A stretch of DNA of 64,000 bases, from the NCBI GenBank assembly GCA_963760735.1, contig CAVXEB010000004.1:496001-560000 (forward strand), given 5' to 3'. Source of the DNA: CF-46 sp963760735. Lineage in GTDB: Bacteria > Chloroflexota > Limnocylindria > Limnocylindrales > CSP1-4. Below the pieces are notes generated by a model. That model did no database searches and was not told the DNA's origin. It was given only the letters and a program-made list of their open reading frames with translations. The position numbers and the translations under genes were made by a program. Below are positions 28,765-38,493 of the stretch, piece after piece. Within the stretch, counting starts at the first letter, position 1, and each line of letters starts with the position of its first letter.

Positions 28765-29589
28765 ATGACTTCCAATGCTGCGGGCGGCGCGACGGGCGAG
28801 CCCCTCCTGGCGTGGCTCGAACGACGCTCCGCCAGGGAACGTCAGGGCGAGACCGACTTCGATGATGCGAGTCTCGAGTACCGGCGTCTGTTCAGCGAGG
28901 TGTGGGGTACGTTTCTGCTGGTGCTCGTCGCGGCGGGCGGCGGGGTAGTCGGGGCGTTGCCCGTGGGTGGCGACCTGACCCTGGCGATGAAAGCCCTCGC
29001 GCCCGGAATGATGGTCATGGGCATCATCTTCTTCATGGGCACGATCTCGGGCGCCCATCTCAACCCGGCGGTCACGCTGGCCTTCGCGGTCCGTGGCAAC
29101 TTCCCGTGGATGCGGGTGCCGGGCTACATCGTCGCGCAGGTCATCGGCGGCATCCTGGCCGCGCTGTTCCTGCAGTGGGCCTACGGTGGCATCCTCAACG
29201 GCGCCACCGAGCCCGGCGCGGGCATCAGCGACGGCACCGCCGTGCTGACCGAGGCGATCCTGACCCTCGGCCTGGTCAGCGTGATCCTGGGCACCGCGTC
29301 CGGGGCGCGCAACGTGGGCTTCAACGGCGCGATTGCCGTGGGCGCCTACATCGGCCTGGTGTCGGTCTGGGGCGCACCGATCTCGGGCGCCTCGATGAAC
29401 CCCGGCCGCTCGTTTGCGCCGATGCTCGTCGGCGGCGACCTGGCCAACTACTGGGTGTACCTCGTCGGCCCGCTCCTCGGCGCGCTGGTGGCGGTCGGCT
29501 TCGAGACGATCCTGCGCGGCAGGCCGACCAAGTCCGGCGCAGAGGCGGCCCAGGGCATCCTCGACGAAGGAAACCAGGCGGCCCTCTGA
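28765..29589 (+). CDS. Aquaporin / MIP family channel
   Basis: A 274-residue membrane channel with six hydrophobic segments after a ~45-residue charged N-terminal extension. The first NPA box is GAHLNPAVTLAFA. The second is GASMNPGRSFAP, with Gly replacing Ala. ATG at 28765 has GGAGGAG eight bases upstream. Water or small neutral solutes are likely substrates; the selectivity-filter residues are not decisive by eye. Confidence 0.9.
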   Translation: MTSNAAGGATGEPLLAWLERRSARERQGETDFDDASLEYRRLFSEVWGTFLLVLVAAGGGVVGALPVGGDLTLAMKALAPGMMVMGIIFFMGTISGAHLNPAVTLAFAVRGNFPWMRVPGYIVAQVIGGILAALFLQWAYGGILNGATEPGAGISDGTAVLTEAILTLGLVSVILGTASGARNVGFNGAIAVGAYIGLVSVWGAPISGASMNPGRSFAPMLVGGDLANYWVYLVGPLLGALVAVGFETILRGRPTKSGAEAAQGILDEGNQAAL

Positions 29590-29613
29590 TGCCCACGAGA
29601 GCGTAGGTCAACC

Positions 29614-30975
29614 GTGAGCGAGTGGCCCGCGGGCCGGCTGCCTTCGCGTGCGGACCGGACCGCGGCCGGTGTCAAGGCCCGGGCGAAGACGCCTCCGGCC
29701 GCCCTCGGGGCATGGGCGCCGAAGCGGGATCGGCCCGACCCGATCGGGCTGCTCGAGGAGCAGGCGACGACCCGCCTGCAGGCTCTCGTGCCGGTCCGCT
29801 ATGGCCGGATGGCGATCTCGCCGTTCACCTTCTACCGCGGCGCGGCGCTGCCGATGGCAGCCGACCTCGCGACCGAGCCCAATTCCGGCATCACCGTCCA
29901 GCTCTGTGGCGACGCCCACCTCTCGAACTTCGGGCTGTTCGCGTCACCCGAGCGTGACCTCCTGTTCGACATCAACGACTTCGACGAAACGCTCCCGGGG
30001 CCGTTCGAGTTCGACCTGAAACGCCTCGCGGCGAGTCTCGTGGTCGCCGCCCGCCAGCGGGGCGAAAGCGGCCACGACGCCAGGCACGTCGTGCATCGTG
30101 CGATGCGCTCGTACCGCGAGCGCATGGCCGGCTTCGCGTCGATGAGCGCCATCGACGTGTACTACGCGCGTGTCGACGCGACGGAGATCCTCGCCTATGC
30201 CGACAAGCGGTCGAAGGCGATGATCGAGGGCACAGTCAAGTCGACCGCGCATCATGACTCCCTCCACGAGCTGCCGAAGCTCACGACGCTCGTCGACGGC
30301 AAGCGCCGGATCGTGGAGCATCCCCCGACGCTCATCAAGCTCCCTGACCTGACGCAGCCGCTGGCCGAAACGGCCCTCCGTGCGTACCGCCAGACGCTGC
30401 AGGAGGACCGACGCGTTCTCCTCGACCGGTATCGGCTCGCGGACTATGCGCTGAAGGTCGTGGGTGTCGGCAGCGTCGGGCTCGCGGCCTACGCGGGCCT
30501 CCTCATCGGCGGCGCGGACGACGATCCGTTGTTCCTCCAGGCCAAGCAGGCGGAGGCGTCGGTGTACGAGCGATACCTCGGACCGAGCGAGTACGACAGC
30601 CACGGCGAGCGGGTCGTCACGGGCCAGCGTCGGCTGCAGGCGACCAGTGACATCCTCCTCGGCTGGGCGGTCGGCGAACGCGGTCAGCACGCCTACATCC
30701 GGCAGCTCCAGGACCAGAAGGGCAGCGCGGTCATCGACACGATGACGGTCGACGAGCTCACGACCTGGGGCGAGATCTGCGCGTGGGCTCTCGCCCGCGG
30801 TCACGCCCGGTCGGGCGACCCGGCCGTGATCTCGGGCTACCTCGGGACCGACGATGCGTTCGAGCATGCGATGGCGACGTTCGCCGAGTCCTATGCGGAC
30901 CAGAACGAGCGGGATCATGCGGCCCTGCTGACCGCCATCAAGAGCGGTCGGATCACGGCCGAGTACGGCGTCTGA
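29614..30975 (+). CDS. DUF2252 family protein
   Basis: A 453-residue protein of the DUF2252 family, whose fold is related to protein kinase-like enzymes. Recognisable stretches are VQLCGDAHLSNFGLF near residue 95, FDINDFDETLPGPFEFDLKR near residue 115 and RYLGPSEYDSHGERVV near residue 320. The H-x-x-N and D-x-N-D-F pattern resembles aminoglycoside-phosphotransferase active sites, but no activity is established. GTG start at 29614, 24 bases after the aquaporin stop. Confidence 0.87.
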   Translation: MSEWPAGRLPSRADRTAAGVKARAKTPPAALGAWAPKRDRPDPIGLLEEQATTRLQALVPVRYGRMAISPFTFYRGAALPMAADLATEPNSGITVQLCGDAHLSNFGLFASPERDLLFDINDFDETLPGPFEFDLKRLAASLVVAARQRGESGHDARHVVHRAMRSYRERMAGFASMSAIDVYYARVDATEILAYADKRSKAMIEGTVKSTAHHDSLHELPKLTTLVDGKRRIVEHPPTLIKLPDLTQPLAETALRAYRQTLQEDRRVLLDRYRLADYALKVVGVGSVGLAAYAGLLIGGADDDPLFLQAKQAEASVYERYLGPSEYDSHGERVVTGQRRLQATSDILLGWAVGERGQHAYIRQLQDQKGSAVIDTMTVDELTTWGEICAWALARGHARSGDPAVISGYLGTDDAFEHAMATFAESYADQNERDHAALLTAIKSGRITAEYGV

Positions 30976-31006
30976 CGCTGGTCGACCGCGCGAGGATGGC
31001 CATCCC

Positions 31007-32368
31007 ATGACCGCCCTGCAATCCGTTCGCGGGCCGACCATCGATGGCCTCCCTCTGCGGAGCCACCTGGGCCTGTGGGTCGCGGCGCTCGCCATGGGAA
31101 GCGTGACCGCTGTCGGAGTCTGGCTCTTCAACAAGGCCATCGATGCCGTCGGCTCGATCGTCAGTGACGTCCTGGAGCCTGCGCTGGGTCCGCTGGGAGC
31201 CTGGTCGATCGTGCCCATCCTGGCGCTGGCGGGCGTGCTCGTGGCGGCGATCGTGCGGTTCCTGAAACCCGGGAGGCTGGCCGCGATGGGCCACATCATC
31301 GATGGCGTGGCCGAGCGCGAGGGCCGCCTGGACCAGCGCAACGCCGTGGTGACCGTCGCCGGCGCAGCGGTCGGGCTGGGCATGGGCATGCCGGTCGGCG
31401 CGGACACCCCGTCGGCGATGATCGGCGGCCACGTCGGCTCGTGGATCGCCCTTCGGCTGGGGTGGCCGACCGTGTTCGTGCAGTCGCTCATCGTGGCGGG
31501 CGTGGCGGCCGGCATCTCCGCGACCTTCCTGGCCCAGCTGTCGGCCGTCTTCTTCGGCCTCGAGGTGGTGCTGGGCGGGATCGGAGGGCTCGTGTTCATC
31601 GTGCCGGCCCTGCTGGCCGTGGCGGCCGCGGCGGTGACGACGTTCCGGCTGACCGGCACGCCGCCGGTGTACGCCATCCCGCTCGACGCGGTCCACTGGG
31701 ACCTGAGCCTGCTCCTCTATCTGCTGCCGGCGCTCGTCGCCGCCGTCGCCGCCATCGCCTATGTGCGCCTGTTCCCGGTGCTCAAGGGTGCGTGGGCGGC
31801 GGTCACCTTGCCGGCCATCGCGCGGATGGCCATCGCCGGCGCCATCGTCGGGGTCGTGGCGGTCGCGCTGCCCGGTGTCACCGGTTCCGGCACGTCGACG
31901 ATGAAGGAGCTCTTCGGCGGTGCGACCATCCCGTTGGCGACGCTTCTGGCACTGGCGCTGGCCAAGCTCGTGCTGACGCCGGGCAGCCTCGGTGCGGGGT
32001 TCGTCGGCGGGGTCATCGGACCGGCGATGCTGATCGGCTCGGCGCTCGGCGCCGCGGTCGGCACGATCGTCATCCCGATGTTCCCCCACCTCGGGCTGTC
32101 ACCCGTCATCTTCGCCATGGTCGGCACGACGGCGATGCTCAGCGGGTCGCTTCACGCACCGCTCTTCGCGGCGCTCATCGTCTTCGAGATGGCCGGTGCC
32201 TACGAGATGCTCGTGCCACTGATCATGGCGGCGGCCATCGGCCTCGGGCTCGCGACGCCGTTCCAGCCCGGGTCCGTCTACACGTTCGGCTTCGGCAAGC
32301 TCGGCATCGATCTGCGGCCGGGCCGGTTCCGAGCGACGCCGACGACGCCGCGCGATGGCCCGACGTAA
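31007..32368 (+). CDS. ClC-family chloride channel/transporter
   Basis: A 453-residue polytopic protein with about ten or more membrane segments. The pore loops are recognisable but variant: GADTPSAMIGGHVGSW in the position of GREGP, VTGSGTSTMKELF in the position of the GSGIP region, and TPGSLGAGFVGGVIGP for the GGIFAP loop. No C-terminal CBS domain. The altered filter residues make ion selectivity uncertain. It is the last gene before the tRNA scar at 32387. Confidence 0.85.
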   Translation: MTALQSVRGPTIDGLPLRSHLGLWVAALAMGSVTAVGVWLFNKAIDAVGSIVSDVLEPALGPLGAWSIVPILALAGVLVAAIVRFLKPGRLAAMGHIIDGVAEREGRLDQRNAVVTVAGAAVGLGMGMPVGADTPSAMIGGHVGSWIALRLGWPTVFVQSLIVAGVAAGISATFLAQLSAVFFGLEVVLGGIGGLVFIVPALLAVAAAAVTTFRLTGTPPVYAIPLDAVHWDLSLLLYLLPALVAAVAAIAYVRLFPVLKGAWAAVTLPAIARMAIAGAIVGVVAVALPGVTGSGTSTMKELFGGATIPLATLLALALAKLVLTPGSLGAGFVGGVIGPAMLIGSALGAAVGTIVIPMFPHLGLSPVIFAMVGTTAMLSGSLHAPLFAALIVFEMAGAYEMLVPLIMAAAIGLGLATPFQPGSVYTFGFGKLGIDLRPGRFRATPTTPRDGPT

Positions 32369-32386
32369 GGCCTCCGTTCGGAGAAT

Positions 32387-32425
32387 TGGCTCCGGCGGCA
32401 GGACTCGAACCTGCGACCAAGCGCC
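32387..32425 (-). other. tRNA 3'-end fragment (attachment-site scar)
   Basis: Read on the minus strand, the last 39 bases form a tRNA T arm (GCAGG, loop TTCGAGT, CCTGC), the 3' acceptor strand CGCCGGA, a discriminator G and the CCA end. The matching 5' acceptor strand (TCCGGCG) is not found where a full tRNA would start, so only the 3' end is present. Such fragments are typical att scars left by integration into a tRNA gene. The region to its right is rich in accessory genes. Confidence 0.75.
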
Positions 32426-32506
32426 TCGTCGGTCGCGGTTTGCCGCACGGCCGGCGTGATCGAATGCGTTCGCGACGCCATCGCTGCGTTCCCGCGGACT
32501 TGCGTT

Positions 32507-34487
32507 CTAGCGCCAGTCGATACCAACGAACTTCGACCGGCTCGCGGACTCCCTTGAGGGTCAACGCGCGCGGCTCTGAGATCTTGAACCGGGTTCGCCC
32601 GGCCTGCTCGAGGACGTCGCTGGTGACCAGGATCTCCTGACCGGACGCCGCGCCGCCGACGCGGGCGGCGATGTGCACGCCCCGACCGCGATAGTCACGG
32701 CCATCCGCGCGTCGCCTCGGCTGCGTGCAGACCGATCCGCACCGGACGGGGCGAACCCGTGCTCGCGGCGGTGTCGCGTCAGACCGCCGCTGGATGTCGA
32801 CCGCGCATTCGATCCCCTCGCCAGCGCTGTCGAAGGTCACGAAGAAGCCGTCGCCGGTGCTGTTGACTTCCTCGCCGCGGTGACTTGCGAAGGCCGACCG
32901 AAGCTCTCTGTTGTGCCACGAGAGAAGCTCGGCCCACGCCTCGTCGCCCACGAGTCCGACCAGGTCCGTCGAGGTGACGATGTCGGTGAACATGAACGTC
33001 CTGGCGACTCGCGCCGTTGAGGCCGCGGGCCCCTGCTCCTGCCCGAGCAGCACGTCCACTCGCTGCAGGTCGAGCGTCGCGCCCAGCCGCTCGAAGACGG
33101 CCCGAGCCGCTCGGAGGTCCATCCGGGCCGTCGCCTGGATCGCCCTCGGCGGCGATCGCTTCGGCGTAGCTGAAGCCGAGCTCGCGCGCTCTCGTAGGGC
33201 AGATCGTTTTCCATCCACAGCCGCCACGATCGACCGAGGATCGGGGACGCCTCCGAAGGCCGGTCCTCCCCAAGCAGCAACTCGCCCTTCGCCATCAGGG
33301 CGCCGCCCTCGAACAGCGGTCGCTTGTACCCCGCCGCGATCGACTCGAGCTCTTCGACAGCGCTGCGCGCAGCGTCCAGGTCGCCGACGGGCAAGGGCAA
33401 TGTCGATCGCCGCGGGCAGGAGACGTCCCCGCGTGGCCTGATCCACCGGACCCTCGCCCGTCGTTGTCGCAGCCAGCGACCGCTCGATCGAGCGCCAGGC
33501 ATCGTCGAGCTCGCCGCGGGCCAGGTGAAGAAGCGCCATGCCTGGCTGCCCGTCATCACCGAGCTCGTACGCGCGCTCGAGGGCATCGGCCGCGCCCTGC
33601 AGGTCGCCCATCCGAAGCCGGATCTCCCCGATCTCGTGGTGGGCGAATCCGAGGCTGTCGTTCAGGCCGAACTGCTGGAGCTCTTCGCAGGCCTGACGCG
33701 CCTCCAGCTCGGCCTCCGGCCATTGGCCGCGGAGCATCTTCAGCTCCGCTCGGTGAACCCGGCAGACGCCCGGATATCCGCCCACTCCCTGACGGCGCAT
33801 CCAGCGCTCGCCCTCGTCGGCCCACTGGCCCGCGCGCTTCAGATCGCCGATGTTCCGACAGGCGGCGATCGTGTTGCACAGGATGTCGCTCGCGACCCGG
33901 AGACCGAGCTGGCCGGAGGTCGCCGCTGCCGCCGCCTCATCGAGAAATGCCAGACCCTCCGGAATGTTGCCCTGGTGCATCTCGCCGTAGCCCTTGAAGC
34001 TCGTCGCCATGAACTGCACGTCGGCGTTGCCGTGCTCCCTGGCCACGGCGATCGCCCGGTCCGCGTGGGCGAGGCCGTCCACCATCCGATGGTCGAGCAT
34101 GGCACTCATGCCTGCGAACAGATGGAGCCAGGCGTGCATCCCCGACTCGGGCGTGCCCTCGAGGAGACTCGCAGCGCGCCCCAACCACCCTGCGCCGACC
34201 GATGGCGCCTGACGGCGGAAGAACATGTATGCGAGAAGAAAGGCCGCGCCTGCAGCTTCGATCGGTCGACCGGCCTCCACGTAGGCCGTGAACGCCCGCT
34301 CGAGCATGTCGGACGCCTCATCGGGCTTGCCCACCCACCAGGCGGCCTCGCCCATCCGCTCGAGGTCGTCGGGCGACAGGCCACCTTCGCGGTCGGCCGC
34401 AGCGAATGCCTCCAGCGCCTCCGTCCAGGCGTGGCGCTTGATGGCGTCCCTGCCCAGCTCAATTGAACCGGCCGCCGCGGAATCCAT
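32507..34487 (-). pseudogene. TPR-repeat class III nucleotidyl cyclase, broken by several frameshifts
   Basis: The first ~380 residues from ATG 34487 are TPR-like helical repeats (GLAFLDEAAAAATSGQLG, GRWPEAELEAR type). The C-terminus is a class III cyclase domain, with metal-binding FMFTDIVTSTDL and STGDGFFVTFDSAG. Between them the coding frame changes near 33395, 33190 and 33140, and twice more inside the cyclase domain near 32700-32790. Each segment still reads sensibly in its own frame. A stop in one frame lies at 32507-32509. It is either a young pseudogene or a stretch with clustered assembly errors. Confidence 0.8.
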
Positions 34488-34560
34488 CTGTGCCTCGCCG
34501 TAATCGAGCAACTGCCGTCCGATTATCTGCGTGGTCCGCAACCCGCTTGAGGCGCCGGTC

Positions 34561-34944
34561 TCAGGTGGGCGCAGTCCGGCGCAGGCGCTCGAGCTCGCGT
34601 CGGAGACGCTTGCTGGGCCGGCCCTCCCCACGTACGGGCGAGATCGCAGGCCCCGTCTGCCGCACCACCGGCGGGCTGTGGTCCACGTAGCAGGTCGCGG
34701 CGACGGCGGCCCCGACACGCGACTCGATCGGCCGAACGACATCCACGAGACGCACGCGATCGGCGATGAACGCCTCCACTCGATCGCCTGCCCGAACCTT
34801 CGTCGACGGCTTCGCCGGTAATCCATTCACGCTGACGTGACCGCCATCGCACAATCGGGTCGCGATCGGGCGGGTCTTCGCGAGGCGCACCGCGCACAGC
34901 CAGCGATCGATGCGAACCTCGTCGCCAGCACGGGGATCGGTCAC
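34561..34944 (-). CDS. S4-domain RNA-binding protein (Hsp15-like)
   Basis: A 127-residue protein whose N-terminus is an S4 domain: VRIDRWLCAVRLAKTRPIAT followed by GHVSVNG and KVRAGDRVEAF. The C-terminal part is basic. This matches the HslR/Hsp15 family, which binds stalled 50S-nascent chain complexes after heat shock. GTG at 34944 is chosen because AGAAGG lies close upstream and it starts the S4 domain directly. Confidence 0.86.
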   Translation of the reverse strand: MTDPRAGDEVRIDRWLCAVRLAKTRPIATRLCDGGHVSVNGLPAKPSTKVRAGDRVEAFIADRVRLVDVVRPIESRVGAAVAATCYVDHSPPVVRQTGPAISPVRGEGRPSKRLRRELERLRRTAPT

Positions 34945-35068
34945 GCCTTCTAGGATCGCACGGGCCGAGAAGGCGCCGCAGCGCCCGCCACGGCGGGTGG
35001 TTTGCGTCGCGCAAGCCATCGGTGCCCGGCCAGGTCTCTCCCCAGTCGGAGCATGGGGCGGCCAGCCA

Positions 35069-37402
35069 TCAACCGTCGCGTCGAACCCGAGCTTCATTCC
35101 CCTGCAGTGGCGCAACCTTCGGAAGGAACGGCTCGAGGAGTCCGGCTTCGACGGCCTGGTCCACGGCGTCGCCGCGGGTCGCGGCGCCCAGCTTTCCGTA
35201 GATGGCGAGCACCTGCGACTTCACCGTCGTCTCTTTGACGCCGAGTCGCTGGCCGATCTCCTTGAAGGAGAGGTAGTAGGGCAGGAACGACAGCACCCGG
35301 AGCTCCGCGACCGTGAGGCTCGTGGCACCCCTGCCCCTCCCGGGTGCCAGGGGGGCTACGGTCGCCCCGAGCGACCTCACATCGGCTGGCAGGACGCCAA
35401 GGTCCGGGCGATCGCGGATCACGCCACTCGCCTGCGCGATCAACGCGCGCGCGCCAGTCGGGTCGTCGACCGCGAGGTGGGCGTGGGCGAGCGCGACGAG
35501 GAATTGGACGGCCCCTGCCGGGGCCGCGGCGGTCAGGAGGGGTCGCAGGCTCGTCGCGCGAGCGAGCTCGCGACGCGCCCCGGCGATGTCACCGCGGTGG
35601 ATCATCAGCCTGATGCGGACGGTGCGGGACGGAACGCTCGAAAGGTAGCCGTCGATCGGGGGTGGCGGGTCGATGGCTTCGCTGTCCGCGATCAGGGCCG
35701 CGGCGACAGCCCAGTCGCCTCGTTCGACGGCCACGAGCGCGCGGTGTCCGAGCACGCAGTACAGGATCGCGAAGTGGGCCGACGATCGCGCAGCGGCGAC
35801 GGCGTCGACCAACGCGGTGTCCGCGCCCGATTGATCACCGAGCGTGAGGCGCGCGAAGGCCAGCTGCCATAGCGCGAAGTCCCGCCAGGAGCCAGTCTCC
35901 CCTTCAAGCTCCACCGCTCGAGTGGCGTTCGCAAGGGCGTCGTCGGCCCCGTCGCGAGCCATGCCGGCTCGGAGCATTGCCCGCCCGGCCTCGAATGAGG
36001 CGGTGCCGTCGGGCGGCCGGCCCTCGAACGTGCCGCGCTCGGCGATATCCGCGAACCGGATCGTCCCCGCGACATCGCCAGCGGCGATCTCCTCCCAGGC
36101 TGCCAGCACGGCCAGCCAGGGGCGTACCTCGAGCGCGCCGACACCCAGGCGCCTGGCCCAGGCTCGAATCGTCGACCGATAGCCGGACCAGTGAAATTGG
36201 ACGAAGCCGTTGCCCACCAGCACGGCGGCGAGGTCCGTGTCGCCAGCCGCGAAGGCGTGATCGATGGCGCGATCGACGATCTGATTCGCCTGGTACCACG
36301 CTGCGGCTCGCCGATGGAGGGTGGGCACCAGGTCGGGCTCGCGGACCGCGAGCTCCCTTTGGAGGAAGTCGCGCAGGAGCGCATGGTAGCGGTATGACCC
36401 GCCATAGTCGTCCATCAGCAGCGTCGAGCCTGCCAGGCGCAGCAGGACATCGGTCGAACCTTGTCGATCCGCCACTACGTCGCACAGGGGCGCGGGCAGT
36501 TGGTCGAGGATCGAGGTCCGGGTCAGGAACGTGATCTCGGCCGCGGAGCGTCGCTCGAGCAACTCCGATCGCAGGTAGTCGTCAACGAGGTGGTCGGTGC
36601 CCGCGTCGAGACCCCCTGGATCCGCACTCGCTCCGAGCATCGCCAGCGCGAGCAACGCCGGCCATCCCTCCGTCTCGCGGGTCAGGCGCGCTGCGGCGTC
36701 CACCGGCAGCCGCAGGCCGAGTTCGCGGCCCAGCCCGACGGCCTCGCGCTCGTCCATTGCCAGCTCAAGGGGACCGATCTCGAGCACCGAACCGGCGGCG
36801 CGCCAGCGGGCCAACGGAAGCCGCGTCCGGTCGCGTCCCGCGATCGCCACCTGCGACCGTTCCGGCAGGTGCTCGATCAACTCCGCAAGGATGTCGAGAC
36901 ACGCCCGTGAGGTGATCTGGTGCCCGTCGTCGATGGCGATCCGGAGCCGTTCCGGGGGAAGGGAGATCGCTGCGAGCAATCGCCCGACGACCGTCCGGTG
37001 CGACATCGTGGCTGATGCGATCGCCGTGAACAGCTCCGCGCCCACCGGCTCGAGGCGATCGATCGCCAGCGCGAGGTCATTGAGGAATACGACCGGGTCG
37101 TTGTCGCTGCGGTCGGCCGTCAGCCAGGCAACAGGCCGCGAATCTTCGGTCGCCCACTGGACGAGGAGGCTCGTCTTGCCGTAACCCGGCGGTGCCACGA
37201 TCGAGATCGCGGGTCGGTTCCGATCCGACCGCAGATGGCGCAGCAACCTCGTGCGGCGTAGCGTCCCCACGTGCCTGCGTGGCAGGACGAACCTGGCCTC
37301 GAGGAGCGGACCTGGGCGGCCTTCATCTCGGGCGAGGTTTCCACCTTTGATCTCGACAGCCGAGGCGGAGGCAGGTGCGGAGGCAGATGCGGAGGTGGGC
37401 AT
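35069..37402 (-). CDS. ATP-dependent LuxR-family regulator (LAL/MalT-like)
   Basis: A 777-residue regulator. A STAND-type ATPase domain is at the N-terminus (Walker A IVAPPGYGKTSLL near residue 70, then LRIAIDDGHQI as Walker B). A long TPR-like helical region follows, and a C-terminal LuxR helix-turn-helix (SLTVAELRVLSFLPYY, then EIGQRLGVKETTVKSQ). The HTH ends about 40 residues before the C-terminus. The inducer is unknown. It is divergent from the lipoprotein gene at 37728; the shared intergenic region holds a nine-base inverted repeat that may be its operator. Confidence 0.88.
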   Translation of the reverse strand: MPTSASASAPASASAVEIKGGNLARDEGRPGPLLEARFVLPRRHVGTLRRTRLLRHLRSDRNRPAISIVAPPGYGKTSLLVQWATEDSRPVAWLTADRSDNDPVVFLNDLALAIDRLEPVGAELFTAIASATMSHRTVVGRLLAAISLPPERLRIAIDDGHQITSRACLDILAELIEHLPERSQVAIAGRDRTRLPLARWRAAGSVLEIGPLELAMDEREAVGLGRELGLRLPVDAAARLTRETEGWPALLALAMLGASADPGGLDAGTDHLVDDYLRSELLERRSAAEITFLTRTSILDQLPAPLCDVVADRQGSTDVLLRLAGSTLLMDDYGGSYRYHALLRDFLQRELAVREPDLVPTLHRRAAAWYQANQIVDRAIDHAFAAGDTDLAAVLVGNGFVQFHWSGYRSTIRAWARRLGVGALEVRPWLAVLAAWEEIAAGDVAGTIRFADIAERGTFEGRPPDGTASFEAGRAMLRAGMARDGADDALANATRAVELEGETGSWRDFALWQLAFARLTLGDQSGADTALVDAVAAARSSAHFAILYCVLGHRALVAVERGDWAVAAALIADSEAIDPPPPIDGYLSSVPSRTVRIRLMIHRGDIAGARRELARATSLRPLLTAAAPAGAVQFLVALAHAHLAVDDPTGARALIAQASGVIRDRPDLGVLPADVRSLGATVAPLAPGRGRGATSLTVAELRVLSFLPYYLSFKEIGQRLGVKETTVKSQVLAIYGKLGAATRGDAVDQAVEAGLLEPFLPKVAPLQGNEARVRRDG

Positions 37403-37496
37403 GCGGACTACCGGCTGGCGGCGCGGCCCCAGTGACCGAGCCCGCCCGTCAAGGCTGGCATCCTAGCGGGACAACCACACCCGGTCCAATGGCGTC

Positions 37497-37530
37497 GCCG
37501 GTCACCGCGCCGGACGATGTCGTGACCGGC
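37497..37530. promoter_or_regulatory. Inverted repeat, candidate operator
   Basis: GCCGGTCAC (37497-37505) and GTGACCGGC (37522-37530) are perfect nine-base arms separated by 16 bases. A further GGTGACCG half-site is at 37534. They lie in the 325-base divergent region (37403-37727) between the LAL regulator and the lipoprotein gene. Nothing else coding is seen there. Confidence 0.45.
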
Positions 37531-37727
37531 CCTGGTGACCGTTCTTCCTCCGACGGGGAGGATGCGGCCAGCTGGCGTGCCACCTAGCGTGCTGGTGATC
37601 TCTACCAAGCCGTCGGCCGACGTCAGGCGCACCGCAGAACGACGGAACCAGTCGGCGAACACAGGATTGGGTGGTCTGCTGCGTGCGCCGATCCCGATCG
37701 AACGGCGCCAAGCAGAGGAAATTCCCC

Positions 37728-38264
37728 ATGCGCAATCGCATTCACCTTCTTGCCCCAGTGCTCGTCTTGAGCGTTGTCGTCGCAGCGTGCGGTGCTGCTT
37801 CATCGCCGACCCCAGGAACGTCAACAACGCCGGCCACGCCGGCCACGCCGGTCGCGTCGTTGGTGCCCAGCGCTTCAAGCGCGTCCGCGACGCCGGAGTC
37901 ATCGTCGGTGCCCACGTCTTCGGGCGCGTCCGCCATCTGCGCCGACGTGGCCCGTCTCCGCACCTCCCTGACGGCGCTCACCAATCTCCAGCTCGCCAGC
38001 GTCGGCGTGAGCGGCGTTACCGTGGCACTGACCGACGTCCAGTCGGCCGCTCAGGCCCTCGCCGTGTCGGGCCACGATCTCGTCGGCCTGCCGGTCAGCA
38101 ATCTGCTCGCCTCCGTCCAGGCGCTCCAGACCACTCTCACCGGGCTCGGCACTCAGCCGAGCCTTGGCGCTGCGCTCGTCGCCGTCAAGGCGGCGATCGA
38201 GCAGATCAAGGCGTCAGCCGCCGATGTCGAGTCCGCGCTCGGGAATGCCTGCCCGGCCGATTAG
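37728..38264 (+). CDS. Predicted lipoprotein
   Basis: A 178-residue exported protein. The signal peptide ends in a lipobox (LSVVVAACG), so the cysteine at about residue 21 would be lipidated. A Ser/Thr/Pro/Ala linker follows, then a helical domain with a conserved-looking cysteine pair (ICADVA and GNACPAD at the end), perhaps a disulfide. ATG at 37728 has GAGGAA upstream. I do not recognise the domain. It is divergent from the LAL regulator and may be its target. Confidence 0.75.
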   Translation: MRNRIHLLAPVLVLSVVVAACGAASSPTPGTSTTPATPATPVASLVPSASSASATPESSSVPTSSGASAICADVARLRTSLTALTNLQLASVGVSGVTVALTDVQSAAQALAVSGHDLVGLPVSNLLASVQALQTTLTGLGTQPSLGAALVAVKAAIEQIKASAADVESALGNACPAD

Positions 38265-38493
38265 TGACGCGCTCTCGCGCGCAGCTTCCGATGAAGAGTC
38301 CGCATTCGCCGCGATTCAACGAGCGACGGCCCTGTCGCTTGAGCATCGGCAAGATGAGTCGATCCGTTTGCCGCGGGTCGACCGCCTTCCGTCACTCCGT
38401 CGACTCCTCTCGCCCGAAGGACGTGTCTCTCGCCGCCGAGGGTTCCTGAACGCGGGTGAGCGGCCTGGACGCGGCTCGAGTTGCAGCGCGGGG

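Noticed and set aside
32387..32470. A complete tRNA gene
   Set aside because: The 5' acceptor strand complementary to CGCCGGA and a D arm are not found at the required distance.
30953..32640. Long frames inside and opposite the ClC gene (minus 378 codons, plus 399 codons)
   Set aside because: Composition is shadow-like, and the ClC frame has continuous membrane segments and pore motifs.
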